Part shown: piece by piece, positions 53,979-62,672 of the stretch
Layout of the letters: each line of letters opens with the position of its first letter
Numbering within the stretch: the stretch's first letter is position 1
Origin: Bradyrhizobium algeriense
GTDB taxonomy: Bacteria > Pseudomonadota > Alphaproteobacteria > Rhizobiales > Xanthobacteraceae
Direction of reading: 5' to 3'
Length of the DNA stretch: 64,000 nt
Assembly: GCF_036924595.1 (NCBI RefSeq)
Contig: NZ_JAZHRV010000001.1
Span: 4,402,001 to 4,466,000, forward strand
Notes under the pieces: generated by a model
The model's input: only the letters and a program-made list of their open reading frames with translations
Databases searched by the model: none
Told to the model about the DNA's origin: nothing
Translations under genes and position numbers: made by a program

Positions 53979-54599
53979 ATGCAATACGACCCCAGCGACC
54001 TGAAACCCCGCGAGCGCTACAAGGTGCTTACATCCTTCGTGCTACCGCGGCCGATCGCGTGGGTGACGTCGATGGGACCTGCCGGCGTGGTCAACGCGGC
54101 GCCGTTCAGTTTCTTCAACGTGTTCTGTGAGGATCCACCGCTCTGCATGTTCGCCGCCAATCTGCGTCCCGACGGCCGGGTGAAGGATACCGTGATCAAC
54201 ATCCGGGCGACCAACGAGTTCGTGGTCAACATGACCGATGAGGCGCTGGCGCATGCGATGCACGAGAGCAGCGGCGACTTCCCGCCCGAGATCGGCGAGC
54301 CGGATTATTTGAATCTCAACCTGGCGCCATCGACGAAAATCGCCGTACCGCGGCTGGCGGATGCGCCGTTTGCGATGGAATGCAGGACCTGGAAGGAAAT
54401 CGACGTCAACGGCGACCGGCTGCTGGTGATGGGCGAAGGCATTCACTTCCACATCCGCGACGAATTATGGGACCACGCCGCGATGCGCGTCCATATGGAG
54501 CGCTACCATCCGATCGGCCGCATGTTCGCGGATCGCTATTGCCGGACGGATGATAGGGTAGTGTTTCCGCCCGCCGAGGGGGCGAAGACCAGCGCCTAA
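53979..54599 (+). CDS. Flavin reductase-like (FMN-binding split barrel) family protein
   Basis: The 206-residue protein has the split-barrel flavin-binding N-terminus (YKVLTSFVLPRPIAWVTSMG, then NAAPFSFFNVFCEDPPL) and the following DTVINIRATNEFVVNM. Such proteins bind FMN and reduce it for a partner oxygenase, or bind flavin in other roles. Partner and reaction are unknown. I chose ATG 53979 because GGGA lies at a good distance; ATG 53973 is possible but sits too close to it. It is downstream of the ACAD gene, separated by a repeat. Confidence 0.82.
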   Translation: MQYDPSDLKPRERYKVLTSFVLPRPIAWVTSMGPAGVVNAAPFSFFNVFCEDPPLCMFAANLRPDGRVKDTVINIRATNEFVVNMTDEALAHAMHESSGDFPPEIGEPDYLNLNLAPSTKIAVPRLADAPFAMECRTWKEIDVNGDRLLVMGEGIHFHIRDELWDHAAMRVHMERYHPIGRMFADRYCRTDDRVVFPPAEGAKTSA

Positions 54600-54611
54600 G
54601 CGGACGCGGTT

Positions 54612-54706
54612 CGTAGGGTGGGCAAAGGCGCACTTGCGCCGTGCCCACCATCTTCATCCGTGAACGTCGTTAGATGGTGGGCACGCTGCGCTTTGCCCAC
54701 CCTACG
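54612..54706. repeat. Palindromic repeat GTAGGGTGGGCAAAGGCGCA, copy 1
   Basis: CGTAGGGTGGGCAAAGGCGC with GTGCCCACCAT on the left pairs with ATGGTGGGCACGC and GCTTTGCCCACCCTACG on the right. Copies of the family are at 57790-57883 and 61024-61115. It lies between convergent genes. Confidence 0.88.
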
Positions 54707-54715
54707 CAGTCGCGG

Positions 54716-55474
54716 TTAACTCGCCGCCGGCCGATGCGCGCGCAGGAAAGACCGGATCTGGCGCACCGCGAGCTGCACGCGCTCTTTCGGCTCCTTCCAC
54801 GGAAATAAACTCACTTCCGCATTCGGCGCCAGCATCGCGCTTTCCATGGCGACGGCGTAAGGGTGCGCGGGGATGTCGTCGGGCAGGATCAGCACCGGCG
54901 TCTGGCAGCTCCGCACGAAATCACGCGTCACAGTGAAGACGAAATCGGGGTCGGTCCGGTACATTCGAGTCAGGAATTTTTCAGCCTGCTCCATCGTGAT
55001 GTCGGGCCAGCGCTTTGTTAGCTCCGGCGCCCAGCCCTTCATGTTGTTGTCGTAGAACAGATTACGCATTTCGGGGCGCGACCCGGATGGCATCGCCAGC
55101 ACGCCCGCCACGACGCGGTCCGGGGCGCGCTTGATGAGATTCCAGATCAGCGGGCCGCCGATGCAGAAGCCCAGCACCATGAATTTGTCGAAGCCCAGAT
55201 GATCCATCAGCGCAAGCTGGTCGTCGGTGTGGGAATCCCAGGGACGGTCGATCTCGAGCGGGCCGGAAGACTGCCCGGGCGGCGCGTTGCGCAGGTCGTA
55301 GGCGATGCAGCGGTACTCGTCGCCGAACTCCTTGATGGCGTTGAAGGGCGGATAGTCGCCGGTGATGCCTGAGATGTTCGAGTTCAATCCGCCGCCGGCG
55401 ATCAGGAGCAGCGGGAAGCCGGAGCCGGCTTCTTGGTAGTGGATGCGGACGACGCCCTTTTCGAAAAAGCTCAT
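54716..55474 (-). CDS. Alpha/beta hydrolase family protein with Cys at the nucleophile position
   Basis: The 252-residue alpha/beta-hydrolase-fold protein has an oxyanion region PLLLIAGGGLNSN and the strand-turn YDLRNAPPGQS. The nucleophile elbow reads VLGFCIGGPL, so Cys104 replaces the usual Ser, as in dienelactone hydrolase. The C-terminal catalytic His is not evident: the expected region is SLFPWKEPKERVQ. It may therefore be a non-classical hydrolase or inactive. AAGGG precedes the ATG at 55474. It is 16 bases downstream of the GST gene, so the two are probably one operon. Confidence 0.83.
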   Translation of the reverse strand: MSFFEKGVVRIHYQEAGSGFPLLLIAGGGLNSNISGITGDYPPFNAIKEFGDEYRCIAYDLRNAPPGQSSGPLEIDRPWDSHTDDQLALMDHLGFDKFMVLGFCIGGPLIWNLIKRAPDRVVAGVLAMPSGSRPEMRNLFYDNNMKGWAPELTKRWPDITMEQAEKFLTRMYRTDPDFVFTVTRDFVRSCQTPVLILPDDIPAHPYAVAMESAMLAPNAEVSLFPWKEPKERVQLAVRQIRSFLRAHRPAAS

Positions 55475-55490
55475 CGCGTTCACCCTTGCA

Positions 55491-56384
55491 TCACGCTTTC
55501 GCCGGCTCGCCGATCTTGTCCTGCGTCTTGGTATCGAAATCGCTGGCCTCATGCCGCTCGTGCAACTGGCTCGCCGGATCGCCCGAGATGCGGTTGACCA
55601 TGCGGCCGCGCTTCACCGCCGGGCGTTTTGCGATCGCGTCGGTCCAGCGCTGCACGTTCTTGTATTCGTGCACCGACAGGAATTCGCCGGCGCCGTAGAC
55701 CAGGCCCTTTGCCAGCGCGCCGTACCACGGCCAGGTCGCCATGTCGGCGATCGTGTATTCGTGGCCTGCGAGATATTCGTTGTCGGCCAGACGCCGGTCG
55801 AGCACGTCGAGCTGGCGCTTCACCTCCATGGCGTAGCGATCGATGGCGTATTCGATCTTGGTCGGCGCGTAGGCGTAGAAATGGCCAAAACCGCCGCCGA
55901 GAAACGGCGCGCTGCCCATCTGCCAGAACAGCCACGACAGGCATTCCGCCCGCGCCGCGCCACCGCTCGGCAGGAACGCGCCGAACTTTTCAGCCAGATG
56001 CATCAGGATCGCGCCGGACTCGAACACCCGGATCGGTGTCGGTCCGCTGCGGTCCATCAGCGCCGGGATTTTCGAGTTCGGATTGACAGCGACAAAGCCG
56101 CTGCCGAACTGGTTGCCGTCGATCTTGATCAGCCAGGCGTCGTATTCCGCGCCGCTGTGGCCGGCCGCCAACAGCTCCTCGAACAGGACGGTGACCTTGA
56201 CGCCGTTCGGCGTTGCCAGCGAATAGAGCTGGAACGGATGGCGGCCGACCGGCAGTTCGGCCTCATGCGTGGGGCCTGCGATCGGGCGATTGATGCTGGC
56301 AAAGCGGCCACCGCTCTCCTTGTTCCAGGTCCAGACTTTTGGCGGCTCGTAAGCTGTGGGATCGGTGACGGGGGCGTCGGTCAT
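55491..56384 (-). CDS. Glutathione S-transferase of the YghU type
   Basis: The 297-residue protein is longer than ordinary GSTs because of an N-terminal extension (WTWNKESGGRFASINRPIAG), a mark of YghU-type disulfide-bond reductases. The thioredoxin-like domain contains FQLYSLATPNGVKVTVLFEE and NPNSKIPAL, and the helical domain contains EYTIADMATWPWYG. These enzymes bind two glutathiones and reduce disulfide or peroxide substrates. GGAGCCGAACC before the ATG at 56384 supports this start. It leads into the alpha/beta hydrolase gene. Confidence 0.9.
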   Translation of the reverse strand: MTDAPVTDPTAYEPPKVWTWNKESGGRFASINRPIAGPTHEAELPVGRHPFQLYSLATPNGVKVTVLFEELLAAGHSGAEYDAWLIKIDGNQFGSGFVAVNPNSKIPALMDRSGPTPIRVFESGAILMHLAEKFGAFLPSGGAARAECLSWLFWQMGSAPFLGGGFGHFYAYAPTKIEYAIDRYAMEVKRQLDVLDRRLADNEYLAGHEYTIADMATWPWYGALAKGLVYGAGEFLSVHEYKNVQRWTDAIAKRPAVKRGRMVNRISGDPASQLHERHEASDFDTKTQDKIGEPAKA

Positions 56385-56521
56385 TGGTTCGGCTCCAAGC
56401 TTCTTCGGCCGTCCCGCGGTTGCACGATCTGTCGCGCAGCGGCCGGCGCAATCCATGTAAGGTTTCGTATCAGCACCGCAACCAAACAAATAGCGTACAA
56501 AAGTCAGGGGAGGAATGCACC

Positions 56522-56605
56522 ATGCTGCGCCCTTGCCCTGATTGCACGAGGCAGGTGTACTCGGAGCAATGCTTCTGTGGCTGGCGTGGTCGAGATCGGC
56601 CATAA
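56522..56605 (+). CDS. 27-residue zinc-ribbon-like miniprotein
   Basis: A short frame of 27 codons encodes MLRPCPDCTRQVYS, then EQCFCGWRGRD and a short end. Cys5, Cys8, Cys17 and Cys19 form a CxxC...CxC zinc-ribbon pattern with very little else. A strong ribosome site (GGGGAGGA) lies 7-8 bases before the ATG. The class V aminotransferase gene starts 30 bases after its stop on the same strand. Four well-placed cysteines in 27 residues and a strong ribosome site make chance unlikely. Function is unknown; nucleic acid or protein binding is possible. Confidence 0.6.
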   Translation: MLRPCPDCTRQVYSEQCFCGWRGRDRP

Positions 56606-56635
56606 TGGATTGGTCACCACAACGAGACCATCCAA

Positions 56636-57787
56636 ATGCTCCCGTCACAGCGCGCTTTATTCGAGATACCGCGCCAGATCTGCTACCTGAACGCCGCCTC
56701 TTACAGCCCGCTGCCGCTTCGAACGCTGGAGGCCGGCCGTGCCGCGGTGCTCCGCAAGGGTACGCCGTGGACGCTCGAGGCCTCCTTCGCCAACCAGCAG
56801 CATGAACGCGCGCGCCTTGCTGCCGCCCGGCTGATCAATGCCGAGGCTTCGGATATCGCGCTGATTTCCTCGATCAGCTACGGCGCTGCGACCGCCGCGA
56901 AGATGCTGCCGATCGCCCGCGGCACACGCGTGATCGTGCTGGAGAACGATCATTCCTCGCCGGTGCTCGAATGGCAGACGCGGGCCGAGGCGGAAGGGTT
57001 CACCGTCGAGACGGTTCGGCAACCTGACGACGGTGACTGGACATCGGCGGTTCTCGAAAGCATCGAGCGATCCGGCGCCCCGCCGGTCAGCCTGGCCTCG
57101 ATCTCCTCGGTGCACTGGTCGGACGGCGGGTTGATCGATGTCGACAAGGTCGGCGCGACGCTGCGGCAGCGGGACGCCGCCTTCCTTGTCGACGCCACGC
57201 ACAGCACGGGCGTCCTCGCGACCGACGTGAAGCATCTCGACCCGGATTTTTTGGTCTTCCCGACCTACAAATGGTTGCTCGGCCCTTACGGCCGCGCCTT
57301 TCTCTATGTTGCAAAACGCCATCAAGGCGGTATCCCGCTCGAGCAGACCGCGTCCGGCCGCCGCAACGTGCGCGCCGAGAACGCAGTCTATTTCACAGAT
57401 CTCAGTTACGTTCCCGACGCGCGGCGCTTTGACATGGGCGAGCGCGATCATTTCATCTCGATGGAGATGGCTTCGATCGGCATGGAAATGATGGCTGACT
57501 GGGGCACACCGGCCATTGTGCAACGTCTCACGATGCTGACGGAGCGGATCGCGGCGGGCGTGCGCGACATCGGCGTCCACGTGCCGGAGCCGCATCTGCG
57601 GGCGCCGCATGTATTGAGCCTTGCTTTCAAAGGCGGAATGCCGGCGGGCCTCGTCGAGGGACTGGCAAGCGAAGGGGTCTATGTCGCACCGCGCCTGGGA
57701 CGCATGCGTGTGTCGCCGCACGTTTACAATGACGAGGCTGATGTCGACCGGTTCGTGGAAGTTTTGGGCAGGCGACTCCGGGGCTGA
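56636..57787 (+). CDS. Class V aminotransferase-fold PLP enzyme
   Basis: A 383-residue PLP-dependent enzyme of the cysteine-desulfurase/kynureninase fold. The N-terminal ICYLNAASYSPLP, the PLP Asp-His region FLVDATHSTGVLATDV and the Schiff-base Lys in FPTYKWLLGPYGRAFL are visible. Cysteine desulfurases would show a mobile-loop Cys, which is absent, so an aminotransferase, lyase or epimerase role is more likely. The substrate is unknown. It lies 30 bases after the zinc-ribbon miniprotein; its own ribosome site is weak, so coupling is plausible. Confidence 0.88.
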   Translation: MLPSQRALFEIPRQICYLNAASYSPLPLRTLEAGRAAVLRKGTPWTLEASFANQQHERARLAAARLINAEASDIALISSISYGAATAAKMLPIARGTRVIVLENDHSSPVLEWQTRAEAEGFTVETVRQPDDGDWTSAVLESIERSGAPPVSLASISSVHWSDGGLIDVDKVGATLRQRDAAFLVDATHSTGVLATDVKHLDPDFLVFPTYKWLLGPYGRAFLYVAKRHQGGIPLEQTASGRRNVRAENAVYFTDLSYVPDARRFDMGERDHFISMEMASIGMEMMADWGTPAIVQRLTMLTERIAAGVRDIGVHVPEPHLRAPHVLSLAFKGGMPAGLVEGLASEGVYVAPRLGRMRVSPHVYNDEADVDRFVEVLGRRLRG

Positions 57788-57789
57788 CA

Positions 57790-57883
57790 CGTAGGGTGGG
57801 CAAAGGCGCACTTGCGCCGTGCCCACCACCTATCCCGATCGTTAAGCCGAATGGTGGGCACGCTACGCTTTGCCCACCCTACG
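57790..57883. repeat. Palindromic repeat GTAGGGTGGGCAAAGGCGCA, copy 2
   Basis: CGTAGGGTGGGCAAAGGCGC and GTGCCCACCA pair with TGGTGGGCACGC and GCTTTGCCCACCCTACG. The left half is nearly identical to the copy at 54612-54706. It is followed at once by a repeat of another family. Confidence 0.88.
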
Positions 57884-57902
57884 AGATCGCTGGATTGCTC
57901 CC

Positions 57903-57984
57903 CGTCATTGCGAGGAGCGTAGCGACGAAGCAATCCATTCTTTATGCCGTGAGATGTGGATTGCTTCGCTTCGCTCGCAATGAC
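57903..57984. repeat. Palindromic repeat of the GTCATTGCGAG family, copy 3
   Basis: CGTCATTGCGAGGAGCGTAG and GAAGCAATCC pair with GGATTGCTTCG and CGCTCGCAATGAC. It abuts the stop codon of the monooxygenase gene at 57987 and forms a double element with the repeat just upstream. Confidence 0.88.
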
Positions 57985-57986
57985 AG

Positions 57987-59645
57987 TTACGACACCGCCA
58001 CCTTCCGCGGTTGCTCGGCCCTCTCCATCACAAACCCTTCATAGCCCTTGGCTGCGACGTCATTGCAGATCTGCCGGTAGGGCCCGACGCCGCCGATATA
58101 AGGCATGAAGATGCGCGGCTTGCCGGGGACATTGGCGCCCATGTACCAGGAATTGGCTTGCGGATAGAGCGTGGCGTGGGCGACCTCGTTGACGTGGGCG
58201 ACCCATTTGTCTTCGGCGTCGACGGCCGCCTCCATGGTGTCGAGGCCACCGTCGCGCATATAGGCCATGCAGTCGGTGATCCAGTCGACATGCTGCTCGA
58301 TCGAGACGATCATGTTCGACAGCACCGACGGGCTGCCGGGACCGGTGATGACGAAGAGATTGGGGAAGCCGGCGCTCATCAGGCCGAGATAGGTGCGCGG
58401 GCCCGCCGACCATTTCTGGTTCAGCGTCTGGCCGTTACGTCCTCTGATATCGATCTTCGCGACCGACCCCGTCATAGCGTCAAAACCGGTCGCCAGCACC
58501 AGCGCATCGACCTCGTAGTCCTTGGCGCCCACGCGCACGGCATTCTCCGTGATCTCTTCGATCGGGCTGGACTTGATGTCGACCAGCGTCACGTTGGGGC
58601 GGTTGAAGGTCGCGAAATAATCGGTGTCGATGCAGATGCGTTTTGACCCGATCGGATGGTTATTCGGCTGCAGCAGTTTTGCGGTCTGCGGGTCGTTCAC
58701 AATCTCCGCGATCTTTTCGCGGACGAAATTCGCGGCGGTGTCGTTGGCCGCCTTGTCGAGCCCGAGATTGTTGTAGACCGACATGAAGGTGAGCCCGCCG
58801 CGGCTCCAGCGCGCCTCGTACTTCGCGCGGCGTTCGTTGTCGCCGTCGTCGAGCGCGCCGCGGTCGGGCATCTCGGTATAGATGCCGTTCTTCGCCACCT
58901 CGCGCGCAAAGCGCCTGATCTCGGGATAATTGTCGCGAAATTTTTGCCGCTCCGCTTCGCTCAGCGGCGCATTTCGCGCAGGGATCGAGAAGTTCGCGGT
59001 GCGCTGAAACACCGTGAGCTGGCTCGCCTGCTCGGCGATGACCGGCACTGACTGAATTCCTGACGATCCGGTGCCGATGACGGCGACGCGCTGGCCGGTG
59101 AAATCGACCTCTTCATGCGGCCAGTGGCCGGTGTGATAGACCTTGCCCTTGAAGCGATCGAGGCCCTTGATGTCAGGCATCCTCGCGTTCGACAGGCAGC
59201 CGGTGGCGAGAACGATGAATTTTGCGGTGACGGCCTTGCCGTCGGAGGTCGTGACCGACCACAGCGAAATCGCCTCGTCGAACACAGCGCTGTCGACGCG
59301 GGTGTTAAACTGGATGTCAGGCCGCAGGTTAAAACGGTCGGCGACGTGGTTGGCGTATTTCAAAATCTCCGGCTGCGGCGCGTAGCACTCGCTCCAGTCC
59401 CATTCCTGCTGCAGCTCTTCCGAGAATGAATAGGAATATTGCATGCTCTCGACGTCGCAGCGCGCGCCGGGATAGCGGTTCCAATACCAGGTGCCGCCGA
59501 CGCCGCTGCCCTGCTCGTAGACTCGCGCCGTCATCCCCTGCCCGCGCAGCCGGTGCAGCATGTACATGCCGGCAAAACCCGCGCCGACCACGACGACGTC
59601 GTAGGCCTCGGTGGATTTGGCGGCGGCGGATGGCATGGCGGACAT
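57987..59645 (-). CDS. Flavin-containing monooxygenase, Baeyer-Villiger type
   Basis: The 552-residue protein has two dinucleotide-binding motifs, VVVGAGFAGMYMLHRL (FAD) and VAVIGTGSSGIQ (NADPH), and between them the Baeyer-Villiger signature FxGxxxHTxxWP, here FKGKVYHTGHWP. It inserts oxygen next to a ketone, giving an ester or lactone, using NADPH and O2. The substrate is unknown; a cyclic or steroid-like ketone would fit the CoA-degradation setting. I chose the ATG at 59645; a longer open frame to 59792 has no family sequence. A divergent nitronate monooxygenase lies upstream. Confidence 0.92.
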   Translation of the reverse strand: MSAMPSAAAKSTEAYDVVVVGAGFAGMYMLHRLRGQGMTARVYEQGSGVGGTWYWNRYPGARCDVESMQYSYSFSEELQQEWDWSECYAPQPEILKYANHVADRFNLRPDIQFNTRVDSAVFDEAISLWSVTTSDGKAVTAKFIVLATGCLSNARMPDIKGLDRFKGKVYHTGHWPHEEVDFTGQRVAVIGTGSSGIQSVPVIAEQASQLTVFQRTANFSIPARNAPLSEAERQKFRDNYPEIRRFAREVAKNGIYTEMPDRGALDDGDNERRAKYEARWSRGGLTFMSVYNNLGLDKAANDTAANFVREKIAEIVNDPQTAKLLQPNNHPIGSKRICIDTDYFATFNRPNVTLVDIKSSPIEEITENAVRVGAKDYEVDALVLATGFDAMTGSVAKIDIRGRNGQTLNQKWSAGPRTYLGLMSAGFPNLFVITGPGSPSVLSNMIVSIEQHVDWITDCMAYMRDGGLDTMEAAVDAEDKWVAHVNEVAHATLYPQANSWYMGANVPGKPRIFMPYIGGVGPYRQICNDVAAKGYEGFVMERAEQPRKVAVS

Positions 59646-59877
59646 GAATACGGGCTCCCTGATATTCTCTTTGATTTGGCAAGCAGCATTCCTTCCGTAG
59701 CGCCAAAGCGCAAGACGCAATTCGGCTGGCTGGCCTTGCATATTTTGCGAGGTGGAATGTGCGCTCCTCGGGAGGGCCGTCCCGCTTGGCATGCATAGCC
59801 CCGATGGGCTAGCGTTCGGTCAGCACACAAACCAGCAATGAGCGGCCGGCCCGCGACCGCCACAGGGAGCAACAACC

Positions 59878-61011
59878 ATGAAATCGCCGATCTGCGACAT
59901 GCTGGGAATTGAATTTCCGCTGCTCGCCTTCAGCCATTGCCGCGACGTGGTCGCCGCCGTCAGCCGCGCCGGTGGCTTTGGCGTTCTGGGCGCCACCGCG
60001 CATTCGCCGGAGACGATCGAGCAGGAACTGAAGTGGATCGACGATCACACCGACGGCAAGCCATACGGGCTCGACGTGCTGATCCCCGAAAACATTTCGA
60101 CCGCGGGGGAAAAGGACGTCACCTGGAAAAGCCTGGAGGCGCGGATCTCGCCGCAGCATCGCGACTTCACCCGCAACCTCCTGAAGAAATACGGCGTCGA
60201 GCTGACGACCACCAACGTCGCCGACAACCAGCCGCAGCCGTTCGACGCGCAACGCGCGCTTGACGTGCTCGACGTCTCTTTCCGCCACCCGATCAAGCTG
60301 ATTGCGAACGCGCTCGGCGTACCGCCGAAGCAGATGATCGACATGGGCCGCACGCATGGCGTGCCGGTCGCGGCGCTCGTCGGCTCCAAGGAGCACGCGC
60401 TGCGACAGGTCGCGGCCGGTGTCGATATTCTGGTGGCGCAGGGCACCGAGGCCGGCGGCCATTGCGGCGAAGTCTCGACCATGGTGCTGGTGCCTGAGGT
60501 GATCAAGGCGATCAAGCCGATCCGCGATGTGCCGGTGCTGGCCGCCGGCGGCATCATGACCGGGCGGCAGATGGCGGCCTGTATGGCGATGGGCGCCGCG
60601 GGCGCCTGGACCGGCTCGGTGTGGCTGGCGACGGTGGAATCGGAGACGACCGAAATCTTCCGCGAGAAGATGATCGCGGCTTCCTCGCGCGACGCGGTAC
60701 GCTCCAAGGGCCGCACCGGAAAGCCGGCGCGGCAATTGCGCTCGGTGTGGACCGATGCGTGGGACCGCGGTCCTGACAGCCCCGGCGCGCTGCCGATGCC
60801 GCTGCAAAGCATCATCAGCCGCGACGCCTTCAACTCGATCGACCGCGCCGCGGCGGCAGGGAACGCGCAGGCGCGCGACCTCGTGACGTATTTTGTCGGC
60901 CAGGGCGTCGGCCTGATCGACAGCGTGAAATCAGCCGGCGCCGTGGTGCAGGAATTCAAGGAGGATTTTGCCGATGCGGTGGAGCATATGAATATGCTGA
61001 TGGAGGAGTGA
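59878..61011 (+). CDS. Nitronate monooxygenase family protein (2-nitropropane dioxygenase type)
   Basis: A 377-residue FMN-dependent TIM-barrel protein. Characteristic segments are MLGIEFPLLAFSHCRDVVAA near the N-terminus, GTEAGGHCGEVSTMVLVPEV, and VLAAGGIMTGRQMAACMAMGA, which bind FMN and phosphate. The family oxidises nitronates, but many members are quinone or enoyl reductases, so the substrate is uncertain. It is 232 bases from the divergent monooxygenase gene, and the TLP1-like gene follows with a repeat between. Confidence 0.88.
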   Translation: MKSPICDMLGIEFPLLAFSHCRDVVAAVSRAGGFGVLGATAHSPETIEQELKWIDDHTDGKPYGLDVLIPENISTAGEKDVTWKSLEARISPQHRDFTRNLLKKYGVELTTTNVADNQPQPFDAQRALDVLDVSFRHPIKLIANALGVPPKQMIDMGRTHGVPVAALVGSKEHALRQVAAGVDILVAQGTEAGGHCGEVSTMVLVPEVIKAIKPIRDVPVLAAGGIMTGRQMAACMAMGAAGAWTGSVWLATVESETTEIFREKMIAASSRDAVRSKGRTGKPARQLRSVWTDAWDRGPDSPGALPMPLQSIISRDAFNSIDRAAAAGNAQARDLVTYFVGQGVGLIDSVKSAGAVVQEFKEDFADAVEHMNMLMEE

Positions 61012-61023
61012 TTGCGAAAATCT

Positions 61024-61115
61024 CGTAGGGTGGGCAAAGCGAAGCGTGCCCACCATTTCCGAGCAAGGCGTTAAATGGTGGGCACGGCGCTGGCGCGCCT
61101 TTGCCCACCCTACGA
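61024..61115. repeat. Palindromic repeat GTAGGGTGGGCAAAG, copy 3
   Basis: CGTAGGGTGGGCAAAGCGAAG with GTGCCCACCAT pairs with ATGGTGGGCACGGC and CTTTGCCCACCCTACG. Its middle differs from copies 1 and 2. It lies upstream of the TLP1-like gene, ending 32 bases before its ATG. Confidence 0.88.
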
Positions 61116-61147
61116 GTCTGAATTTCCAGAAAGTGAAGCAAGAAAAG

Positions 61148-62662
61148 ATGCCAATCACCTCCCTCCCCGAAGACCGCATTCCGGTCATCGTCGGCGTCGG
61201 CGAGATCGTCGACCGGCCCAAGGACATCGCCGCCGGCCTCGAGCCGCTGGCGCTACTCCAGGAGGCGGTGCGGCGCGCGGAAGCGGACAGCGGGGCAAAA
61301 CTGCTCGGCGAACTCGGGTCGCTCGACGTCGTCAATTTCCTGAGCTGGCGCTACCGCGATCCCGAAAAGCAGCTTGCGGCGCGGCTCGGCGCCAATCCGG
61401 CGCATTGCTATTATGGCCCGGTCGGCGGCGAGAGCCCGATCCGCTACATCCACGAAGCGGCCAAGCGCATCGCGCGCGGTGAGTGCAGCGTGGCCGTGGT
61501 CTGCGGCGCGGAAGCGCAATCCACCGCGACCAAGGCCGAGCGCGGCGGCATCGCGCTGCCCTGGACGCCGTTCGCCCATGACGTCGAGGAGCCGAAGCGC
61601 GGCGCGGCGTTCCAGAAGGCGATGGCGGTGAAGCTCGGCGTGTTCCGGCCGATCACGGTCTATCCGCTGTATGAATCCGCAACCTCGGCGCATTGGGGCC
61701 AGACCCCGCGCGAGGCGCTCGCCGAATCCGGCGCGCTGTGGTCGACCTATGCGCGCGTCGCTTCCGAGAATGAAAATTCATGGCTGAAGAAGCGCTTTAC
61801 ACCTGACGAGATCACCACACCGACGCCGGAAAACCGCCTGATCGCCTGGCCCTATACCAAGCTGATGGTGGCCAATCCGACCGTGAACATGGGCGGCGCG
61901 GTGCTGCTGACGTCGCTGGCGAAAGCGCGCGCGGCCGCCGTACCCGAAGACCGCCTGGTCTATCCGATCGGCGGCGCGTCGGCGGAAGAGCCGCGCGATT
62001 ACCTCGTGCGCGACCAGTTCTTCGAGAGCCACCCGCAGAACGCGGTGCTGAAGGCCGTGATGGACCTCGTCGAGGGCGACGGCAAAAAATTCGACGCCAT
62101 CGAGTTGTATAGCTGCTTCCCCTGCGTGCCCAAGATGGCGCGGCGGACGCTCGGCCTTGGCCCCGACGTGCAGCCGACGGTGACCGGCGGACTCACCTTT
62201 TTCGGCGCCCCGCTCAACACCTATATGACACATGCGGCCGTCGCGATGGTGCGAAGCTTGCGTGAGCGCGGCAAGCTCGGCCTGCTCTATGGCCAGGGCG
62301 GATTCGTTACCAAGCATCACGGGCTGGTGCTGTCGCGCGAAGCGCCGAAGCAAGCCCTCCAGCAGGACACCAGCGTACAGGCCGAGGCCGATCGCAACCG
62401 CCGCAAGGTGCCGGACTTCGTCACCGAAGCTTCAGGCAAGGGCAAGGTCGAAAGCTTCACCGTCATCTACAAAGGCAAGGGCGAAGTCGAGCACGGCGTG
62501 GTGATGCTGCGCACGGAAACTGATCAACGGGCGCTGGCCCGCATTCCCGCGAATGATACGGCGACGCTGAAGCATTTGCTGAACATGGATCGGACGCCGG
62601 TGGGATCGGTCGGCGATATCGTTACGGCAGACGATGGTGTGCTGGAGTGGCGGGCAGGGTAA
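61148..62662 (+). CDS. Thiolase-like protein type 1 (TLP1) family protein
   Basis: The 504-residue protein has a thiolase fold with an extra C-terminal domain of about 80 residues (KGKVESFTVIYKGKGEVEH onward), as in the mycobacterial TLP1 family. At the position of the nucleophilic Cys the sequence reads GPVGGESPIRYIHEA, with no Cys in place; Cys87 is six or so residues too early. The catalytic His region is FFGAPLNTYMTHAAVAM. Thiolysis is therefore unlikely; CoA binding or another reaction is more probable. The extra domain resembles an OB-fold, recalling the separate DUF35 protein at 31337. Confidence 0.87.
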   Translation: MPITSLPEDRIPVIVGVGEIVDRPKDIAAGLEPLALLQEAVRRAEADSGAKLLGELGSLDVVNFLSWRYRDPEKQLAARLGANPAHCYYGPVGGESPIRYIHEAAKRIARGECSVAVVCGAEAQSTATKAERGGIALPWTPFAHDVEEPKRGAAFQKAMAVKLGVFRPITVYPLYESATSAHWGQTPREALAESGALWSTYARVASENENSWLKKRFTPDEITTPTPENRLIAWPYTKLMVANPTVNMGGAVLLTSLAKARAAAVPEDRLVYPIGGASAEEPRDYLVRDQFFESHPQNAVLKAVMDLVEGDGKKFDAIELYSCFPCVPKMARRTLGLGPDVQPTVTGGLTFFGAPLNTYMTHAAVAMVRSLRERGKLGLLYGQGGFVTKHHGLVLSREAPKQALQQDTSVQAEADRNRRKVPDFVTEASGKGKVESFTVIYKGKGEVEHGVVMLRTETDQRALARIPANDTATLKHLLNMDRTPVGSVGDIVTADDGVLEWRAG

Positions 62663-62672
62663 GAACCTTGCT

